From contig JAGNSU010000008.1 of NCBI GenBank assembly GCA_017987895.1, positions 1 to 52,224 of the forward strand: a stretch of DNA of 52,224 nt. The letters run 5' to 3'. The position numbers were made by a program, and so were the translations under genes. The notes below the pieces were generated by a model, which saw only the letters and a list, made by a program, of their open reading frames with translations, was not told the origin of the DNA and ran no database searches. The stretch is from Flavobacteriales bacterium. Its GTDB lineage: Bacteria > Bacteroidota > Bacteroidia > Flavobacteriales_F > PHOS-HE28. Below, piece by piece: positions 47,268 to 52,224 of this stretch. Each line of letters opens with the position of its first letter. The stretch's first letter is position 1.

Positions 47268-48233
47268 GTGGGCGAACTCACGATACAGGTCACCGCGGTG
47301 GATCCCATCGCTGTTCTCGGTGCCAACGACCAGCACCTACGCATCATCCGAACCTATTTCCCCAAACTCAACTTGGTCGCCCGGGGCGACACGTTGAAGG
47401 TGATGGGCGCGGATGAGGACGTGAGCCTCTTCGCGGAACGCTTCGACCAGCTGGTCGAGCATGTGGCCCGCTACAATGAACTGCCGCGCAAGGTGCTGGA
47501 CGATATCATGGGCGGCGCGCCGGATACCGCCCCCCCGGCGGACGAAGGCGAGGTGCTCGTACACGGGAACGCCGGCCTGCGCGTGAAAGCGCGCACGCGC
47601 AACCAGCAGCGCTTGGTGGAGGCCGTGGGCACCCACGACATGGTATTCGCGGTAGGCCCGGCGGGTACCGGCAAGACATACACTGCGGTCGCCCTTGCGG
47701 TAAAGGCGTTGAAGGAAAAACAGGTCCGCAGGATCATACTCACGCGTCCGGCGGTGGAAGCAGGGGAGAATCTGGGTTTCCTGCCGGGCGATCTTCGCGA
47801 GAAGCTCGATCCGTACTTGCAACCGCTGTATGACGCGTTGAAGGATATGATCCCGGCAGCGCGTTTGGCGGAGCACATGGAAGGCGGCGTCATCCAGATC
47901 GCCCCGCTCGCCTTCATGCGCGGCCGCACCTTGGACCACGCCTTTGTGATCCTGGATGAAGCGCAGAACGCCACGCTCCCTCAGCTCAAGATGTTCCTTA
48001 CGCGCATGGGGCGCAGCGCCAAGTTCGTGATCACCGGCGACCTGACCCAAGTCGATCTACCGCGCCAAACGCCCTCGGGTCTGAAGACCGGGATCAACTT
48101 CCTGAAAGGGGTGGAGGGCATCGCCATCATCGAACTGGATGAGAAGGATGTGATCCGCCACGAACTGGTGACCAAAGTGCTCCGCGCCTTCCGCGAGATC
48201 GAGGGCACACGTGACGAGAGCGAACGCCCATGA
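47268..48233 (+). CDS. PhoH-family ATPase
   Basis: 321 aa with a GTG start at 47268 (the next in-frame ATG is deep inside). Walker A is VGPAGTGKTYTAVALAV (~129-145), Walker B FVILDEAQNAT, and the LTRPAVEAGENLGFLPGDL and RMGRSAKFVITGDLTQVDLP segments are family hallmarks. PhoH-like proteins have been linked to RNA/rRNA metabolism with YbeY. The N-terminal ~90 residues include a KH-like part (LNLVARGDTLKVMGADEDVS). The purC ATG overlaps its stop by 4 nt. Confidence 0.95.
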   Translation: MGELTIQVTAVDPIAVLGANDQHLRIIRTYFPKLNLVARGDTLKVMGADEDVSLFAERFDQLVEHVARYNELPRKVLDDIMGGAPDTAPPADEGEVLVHGNAGLRVKARTRNQQRLVEAVGTHDMVFAVGPAGTGKTYTAVALAVKALKEKQVRRIILTRPAVEAGENLGFLPGDLREKLDPYLQPLYDALKDMIPAARLAEHMEGGVIQIAPLAFMRGRTLDHAFVILDEAQNATLPQLKMFLTRMGRSAKFVITGDLTQVDLPRQTPSGLKTGINFLKGVEGIAIIELDEKDVIRHELVTKVLRAFREIEGTRDESERP

Positions 48234-49177
48234 GCCTGCCGGCGACCCTTCTGCGATCGGACCTGAAGCACCCGCTGATCACCGGCGTCTATCACGGCAA
48301 GGTGCGCGACGTGTACACATTGGCCGATGGACGCATGATCCTCCTGGCCAGCGATCGCATCAGCGCCTTCGATGTCGTGCTTCCGCGCGGTATACCGCAC
48401 AAAGGGCAGGTGCTCAGCCAGCTCAGTTGGCATATGTTGAACGCCACCGCGGACATTGCCCCGAACTGGGCGGTAGCCATGCCCGATGCGCAAATGATCA
48501 TTGGGCACCGCTGCGATCCGGTAAAAGTGGAGATGGTGGTGCGCGGCTATCTCAGCGGCCATGCGTGGCGGCAATACAGTGCGGGCCATCGCGTGCTTTG
48601 TGGTGCGCCCATGCCCGAAGGCCTGCGCGAGAGCGATGCCTTCCCGCAGCCGATCATCACGCCGAGCACCAAGGCCGACGCCGGCCACGACGAGGACATC
48701 ACGCCCGATGAGATCCTGCGCCGCGGACTATGCACGCCGGAGGAGTGGGAGACCATGTGCCGTTATGCCCTCGGCCTATTTGCCAAGGGCCAGGCACTGG
48801 CGAACGAACGCGGTCTCGTTCTCGTGGACACCAAGTACGAGTTCGGCCGCAAGGATGGACGCATCCTATTGATCGATGAGATCCATACGCCGGACAGCTC
48901 CCGGTACTTCTACCGCGATGGCTACGAGGAACGCCAGGCGAACGGCGAGCGGCAAAAACAGTTGAGCAAGGAGTTCGTGCGCGAATGGCTGATCGCGAAC
49001 CACTTCATGGGCAAGGAGGGGCAAGAGGTACCCACCATGGACGACGCCTTCGTGCAGAGCGTGAGCGATCGCTATATCGAGCTCTTTGAGCGGATCACGG
49101 GGCAGCGGTTCCAACCAGCACCAGCGGGCGATGCTGAAAGCCGCGTACAGCGGGCGTTGCAGGCTTACCTCGGTTGA
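48230..49177 (+). CDS. purC: Phosphoribosylaminoimidazole-succinocarboxamide synthase
   Basis: 315 aa starting MSLPATLLRSDLKHPLITGV, the long SAICAR synthase type. PurC ligates aspartate to CAIR with ATP in purine synthesis. Conserved parts: YHGKVRDVYTL, LASDRISAFDVVLPRGIPHKG, VRGYLSGHAW, LVLVDTKYEFGRKDGRILLI and IDEIHTPDSSRYF. Length is as in Bacteroidota and yeast-like homologues. It starts in the phoH stop codon, so the two are coupled. Confidence 0.97.
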   Translation: MSLPATLLRSDLKHPLITGVYHGKVRDVYTLADGRMILLASDRISAFDVVLPRGIPHKGQVLSQLSWHMLNATADIAPNWAVAMPDAQMIIGHRCDPVKVEMVVRGYLSGHAWRQYSAGHRVLCGAPMPEGLRESDAFPQPIITPSTKADAGHDEDITPDEILRRGLCTPEEWETMCRYALGLFAKGQALANERGLVLVDTKYEFGRKDGRILLIDEIHTPDSSRYFYRDGYEERQANGERQKQLSKEFVREWLIANHFMGKEGQEVPTMDDAFVQSVSDRYIELFERITGQRFQPAPAGDAESRVQRALQAYLG

Positions 49178-49227
49178 TCAGTACCTTTGGGCCGCAGTGC
49201 GGATACAGCGCATTTGCTGCGGGTCGG

Positions 49228-50280
49228 CTACTTCACCAACTCCATATCCTTGATCCCGTCGTACTTGGGTTCCAGCGCCCAGGCGCCGGTCTTATCGATC
49301 ATACCCCAGAGCTCGCCTTGCTTCACGGCGCAGTGGCCGTTCTTGAACTTGCGGGCACCTTGGAACTTGGGTTCGATCGCCCAGGCGCCGGTCTTGTCGA
49401 TGAAGCCTACTAGTTCGCCACGTTTGCCTTCGGCCAACCCCTCGCGGAAAGCTTCCAGGCCGGTGGCATCGCTCACGCGCATCTCCTTGCCGGCTTTGTC
49501 CACATAGAACGTCGCGTCGCCTGATTTTACGCGGGCCATGCCGCTCACGGGATCGAAGTCGGTGGCCGCGTCGAACTTGGGTTCGATCACCCACTTGCCG
49601 GTCTTGTCGATGAAGCCCACCTTCTTGCCCGCGTCCTTGGCCCAGGCCAGGCCGTCGCTGAAGTACCCGACCCCCATGTACTGCGCGGGGATCACCACCT
49701 TCTGGTCGCCATCCATGAAACCGTGTTTCTTGTCCGCGGTCACGAACGGCGCGAGGCCTTCCACGAAACTCTTCACATCCACCACGTTCGCGTCCGCGAT
49801 CGGCGCCTCCTTACCGTCCGAGCTGAGGATGTATTTCTTCTTGGCGATCTCCACTACGGTATGGCAGCCATCGAAGGCATCCACCTTGTCGTACTTGGCG
49901 GGTACCGCCAACTTGCCTTCCGTGTTCATGAAACCCCATTTTTCGCTCACCTTCACAGGCGCCAGGCCGCAGGCGAAGCCCTGAACGTCGGTTTGGAACA
50001 AGCCCCCGATCAGTTCGAAGTCGCTCACCTCGGTTTTCAGTCGCTCACCCTTGGTATCGATAAAGCCCCCCTTCTTCGTAGCGGGGTCGTTCACGGCCGC
50101 ATAGCCGCTTTCCGTGAACCGGAAACAACTCTTGTAGGTGGGAGGGACCACCATTTCGCCCTTGTTGTTGGCGTAGCCCCATAGGTCGGAGCCAGCTGGT
50201 TTCACTTGGACGAGCAACGTTTGAGCATAGCCCACAGTGGCCAAAGCGAGCGTGAGCGCAACGGAAAAAATGGTCTTCAT
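49228..50280 (-). CDS. Exported WG-repeat protein
   Basis: 350 aa from the ATG at 50280 (MKTIFSVALTLALATVGYAQ, Sec signal). At least seven WG repeats of the form WGFMNTEGKLAVPAKYD, HGFMDGDQKVVIPAQYM, VGFIDKTGKWVIEPKFD, VGFIDKTGAWAIEPKFQ and WGMIDKTGAWALEPKYD. Each repeat is ~40 residues and the later ones are nearly identical, indicating recent internal duplication. WG-repeat proteins form beta-propeller-like or solenoid surfaces; function unknown. Monocistronic, between purC (convergent) and the HEAT-like gene (94-nt gap). Confidence 0.92.
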   Translation of the reverse strand: MKTIFSVALTLALATVGYAQTLLVQVKPAGSDLWGYANNKGEMVVPPTYKSCFRFTESGYAAVNDPATKKGGFIDTKGERLKTEVSDFELIGGLFQTDVQGFACGLAPVKVSEKWGFMNTEGKLAVPAKYDKVDAFDGCHTVVEIAKKKYILSSDGKEAPIADANVVDVKSFVEGLAPFVTADKKHGFMDGDQKVVIPAQYMGVGYFSDGLAWAKDAGKKVGFIDKTGKWVIEPKFDAATDFDPVSGMARVKSGDATFYVDKAGKEMRVSDATGLEAFREGLAEGKRGELVGFIDKTGAWAIEPKFQGARKFKNGHCAVKQGELWGMIDKTGAWALEPKYDGIKDMELVK

Positions 50281-50373
50281 GACGTAGGGGTGTGATGAAC
50301 GACCCGAAAATGGCACAAAGACCGGACACCTACAAGGCCTTCCGTCAGGAATTGAGGGTCGGTGTCCCTCAGG

Positions 50374-50910
50374 TCACTCTGTGTTCTGGCCAAGCCCAAG
50401 CCGCTCCTCCAATGCGTGCTGCATGTTCCGGAGCATGGCGCCTTTGTATTCGTCCGCTTCGGCGGCGGATGCGTTCCGCAGACGGGCGATGCTCGTGCGT
50501 ACGGCACGCTCGGGCCAGATCTCCTGGTTCTCCACCACGGTGAGGCACTCGAAGCACTCATCCGCGGTGCCGGCGATCGCGGTGGATACGAACACGTCCA
50601 AATGCTCGCGTACATCGAGACCGGCGTTCCAGAACGTGGCCAGGATCGTGGTTCGAACGGGCTCCAGGTCGGGTACATCGAGCGCGGCCAAAAGTTCAGT
50701 TGCGGCATCCTTCACCTTCACTTCATAGAGCATTCCGGTAATGCGCTGCCTTACGCCGGTATCGCGCGCGCCGGCGAGGGCGTGCAGCAAGGGTCGTATG
50801 GAGCGGGCATCGCCGCGCTGCTCGATAGCGGGGAGAGCACCGAGCACTTTCGCGTCATCAGCGCTCAACAACGCAGCGAACACCTTGTCCATGGAGGGAG
50901 CTTCAGCCAT
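50374..50910 (-). CDS. HEAT-repeat-like protein
   Basis: 178 aa starting MAEAPSMDKVFAALLSADDA. The stretches ALLSADDAKVLGALPAIEQR, SIRPLLHALAGARDTGVRQR and ATELLAALDVPDLEPVRTTI look like HEAT-type helical hairpins; the second half (FVSTAIAGTADECFECLTVV) is less regular. No catalytic motif. Might be a scaffold. It ends 3 nt after the desaturase stop (gap 50911-50913), so they are probably one unit with the desaturase first. Confidence 0.75.
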   Translation of the reverse strand: MAEAPSMDKVFAALLSADDAKVLGALPAIEQRGDARSIRPLLHALAGARDTGVRQRITGMLYEVKVKDAATELLAALDVPDLEPVRTTILATFWNAGLDVREHLDVFVSTAIAGTADECFECLTVVENQEIWPERAVRTSIARLRNASAAEADEYKGAMLRNMQHALEERLGLGQNTE

Positions 50911-50913
50911 GGA

Positions 50914-51978
50914 TCAAGCAGCGACGGCCGCACTGGCGAACGGGATCGGCACGGTGCGCGAACGCAACATCGTGGCCACCTCCTCGTCGTTGCGGTAGTG
51001 GCCGCTCAGGTTCACGTAATGGCGTGCGAGCAGGTCGTAGCGCTTCAGCATCAGCCATGCGAAAACATGGAGGAAGTGGATGCCGTCGAACACGATCGCA
51101 TCATGCTTGATGTAGTCCGCGAGGGTCTTCTTGAAGAAACCCGGATGCTCCGTGTAATGCATGCCGGCCTTGATGTGATGGCTGATGTGGTAGCCATCGT
51201 TCCAGCACTTGTGGTTGTACTTGGTATTGATGCAGGTGATGCTGTTCCAGTAAGAGTTGGCGGGGTCCTCCGCCTTGAGGAAGGCATGCTGGGCCCAGTT
51301 GCCCATCATGGAAATGAGTCGGAAAAGGACGAAGGGGATGATGAAAACCACCACGGTGGCGGCCCAGTCCACGAAGCAGAGCGCGGTGCAGAGGGCGATG
51401 AACAGCAGTTCGCCCCGTACGCTGCGGTACATCAAGCGCTTGCGTTTCTTCATGAAGAAGTACGCGGCCAGGTGATAGATGCCTGCGAAGAGGAAGCGCC
51501 CGAAGTAGTGCGCGAAACCGAGGATGGAATCGCGCTGGTAGGGCATGGTGGTGCTATCGTCGTCCTCCAAATTGTTCTCGGCGTGGTGCATGCCGATGTG
51601 GTGGGCGAAATAGGTCTCCGGGGAGTGGCCGAAAAAGGGTGCCAATATCCACGGGATGTAATGGTTCAGGTACTCGTATTCCTTCTTGAACAGCGGGCGA
51701 TGGCTGGTGCAGTGCAGCATGAGGCCGAAGGGGCCTTTGAAAGTGGCATTGTTCAACCATTGGTAGGCCACCGCCGCAAGCGCCCACCACCAGCCTTGCA
51801 CGAAGGGTAAGAAGAGCAGCACCCCGAGCGGGATCACGGTGAGCGTGATCCGGATCGAAAGGTGAACGAACGGCAGATCGCGTTCGTCGCGGATAAGCTT
51901 CAGGAAGAACCGGTCCGTCGCGCTCCACTTCAAAGGCTGCACATAGACCGGATCGGTGATCGTACCGAGTTGTACCAT
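50914..51978 (-). CDS. Membrane fatty acid desaturase
   Basis: 354 aa starting MVQLGTITDPVYVQPLKWSA. The three His boxes that bind the di-iron centre are HCTSH (H89-H93), HHIGMHH (H126-H132) and HISHH (H264-H268), with hydrophobic pairs of helices between them. This is the FA_desaturase (DUF/Pfam FA_desaturase) fold; position and substrate chain specificity cannot be told. Uses O2 and an electron donor to introduce a double bond. First gene of the unit with the HEAT-like gene. Confidence 0.94.
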   Translation of the reverse strand: MVQLGTITDPVYVQPLKWSATDRFFLKLIRDERDLPFVHLSIRITLTVIPLGVLLFLPFVQGWWWALAAVAYQWLNNATFKGPFGLMLHCTSHRPLFKKEYEYLNHYIPWILAPFFGHSPETYFAHHIGMHHAENNLEDDDSTTMPYQRDSILGFAHYFGRFLFAGIYHLAAYFFMKKRKRLMYRSVRGELLFIALCTALCFVDWAATVVVFIIPFVLFRLISMMGNWAQHAFLKAEDPANSYWNSITCINTKYNHKCWNDGYHISHHIKAGMHYTEHPGFFKKTLADYIKHDAIVFDGIHFLHVFAWLMLKRYDLLARHYVNLSGHYRNDEEVATMLRSRTVPIPFASAAVAA

Positions 51979-52060
51979 TCTGGCGCGAAGGTCGGGACAG
52001 TTGCGTCATCGACAAGTGATCATCGTCAGCGACCAGTAAGGGTCGACGAAAAGGCGACCG

Positions 52061-52080
52061 GGCTCCATACGGAGCCTTTC
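52061..52080 (-). terminator. Hairpin terminator candidate
   Basis: GGCTCC-ATAC-GGAGCC (52061-52076) is a perfect 6-bp stem; on the plus strand TTTC follows, and on the minus strand CCTTTT occurs 8 nt later. Its position just beyond the stop (52106-52108) of the minus-strand gene cut by the window edge fits a terminator for that gene, probably weak or bidirectional. Confidence 0.5.
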
Positions 52081-52105
52081 GTCAGTATGGGACAGGTAAT
52101 GGTGG

Positions 52106-52224
52106 TCAGAACGTGATGAAGCTGCTGCGCCCGGGACCGCGCTTGAACTTGTAGCTCACCTCCAAGTTCAGGTAGCTGAAACCGTCGGGCAGAGCGGGAT
52201 TGCCACGCACGCTCGTGCGGGGAT
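52106..52224 (-). CDS. C-terminal end of an outer-membrane-like protein
   Basis: Only the last 38 codons lie in the window; the 5' part is outside. Reading gives ...NPALPDGFSYLNLEVSYKFK and ends RGPGRSSFITF at a TGA. Alternating hydrophobic/polar residues and a terminal Phe are typical of the last strand of outer-membrane beta-barrel proteins. No family can be assigned from so little. Confidence 0.55.
   Translation of the reverse strand, partial: PRTSVRGNPALPDGFSYLNLEVSYKFKRGPGRSSFITF

Noticed and set aside
49228..50280. CRISPR-like or tandem DNA repeats within the WG-repeat gene
   Set aside because: The near-repeats are in frame and encode the WG motif (GFIDKTG...EPKF); spacing and divergence fit protein repeats, not a CRISPR array.
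50345..50373. GAGGG/CCCTC hairpin after the HEAT-like gene as terminator
   Set aside because: Short 5-bp stem with a 7-nt loop and no U-run on the minus strand; not distinguishable from chance in this GC-rich DNA.
50362..51810. 482-codon plus-strand frame across the HEAT-like and desaturase genes
   Set aside because: Opposite to a desaturase with all three His boxes; no start context or domains.
1..52224. tRNA or rRNA genes
   Set aside because: No T-loop GGTTCRA...-type cloverleaf or conserved rRNA segment was noticed by reading; a tRNAscan-SE run would be decisive.

Overview
The window reads as a GC-rich member of the Bacteroidota, most probably an uncultured Flavobacteriales lineage. The evidence is: secreted proteins with type IX secretion C-terminal sorting domains, gliding genes gldF and gldG, families largely confined to Bacteroidota (DUF5723, DUF6913, DUF4340 beside gldG), and Bacteroidota-type promoter boxes (TAnnTTTG). 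This lineage call is inference from gene content; no rRNA gene is present.

Layout. (1) Positions 1-8.5 kb are accessory: an NTF2-like lipoprotein cut by the window edge, a fused HTH/pentapeptide-repeat regulator, two type IX cargo proteins, a serine hydrolase, a DUF433/DUF5615 toxin-antitoxin-like pair, and an unrecognised three-gene overlapping cassette containing a small nucleotidyltransferase. Five same-direction copies of a palindromic intergenic repeat punctuate 1.8-6.7 kb; none was seen elsewhere. (2) 8.5-15.1 kb: a GC-rich structured stretch, ffh, a DUF6364/PIN pair split by an inverted repeat, and two tandemly duplicated giant-adhesin-like type IX cargo proteins. (3) 15.1-26 kb: YfiT-like protein, folD, a TPR-ribH-HAD operon, divergent recF with a DciA-like DUF721 gene, ndk, two exported proteins of unknown role, and an operon of a DHH phosphoesterase, two FKBP lipoproteins and a DUF5723 protein. 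(4) 26-41 kb: tetrapyrrole-type methyltransferase, LMW phosphatase, dnaA with terminator, thioesterase, YigZ, EamA and ribD, then prmC, ligA, DUF6913, dapA, an exonuclease, a type IX serine hydrolase, a cytochrome-like lipoprotein, rhomboid, META protein and dnaN. (5) 41-52 kb: DUF4340-gldG-gldF, a MITE-like element, a TPR/ABM/SAM-hydrolase operon, phoH-purC, a WG-repeat protein, a HEAT-like protein, a fatty acid desaturase and the tail of an outer-membrane-like protein.

How the parts relate. The core genes are housekeeping: replication initiation and repair (dnaA, dnaN, recF, ligA, DUF721), protein targeting (ffh), folate, riboflavin, lysine and purine synthesis (folD, ribH, ribD, dapA, purC), and translation termination (prmC). 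dnaA, recF and dnaN, usually adjacent near an origin, lie scattered over 23 kb here. Many genes overlap by 4 nt, indicating translational coupling, and many have a TAnnTTTG-like box only 6-10 nt before the start codon, implying nearly leaderless mRNAs. The most unusual material is at the left: the low-GC three-gene cassette bounded by a repeat on one side and a structured GC-rich block on the other. It is the best candidate for an undescribed system, though its function cannot be read from sequence alone.
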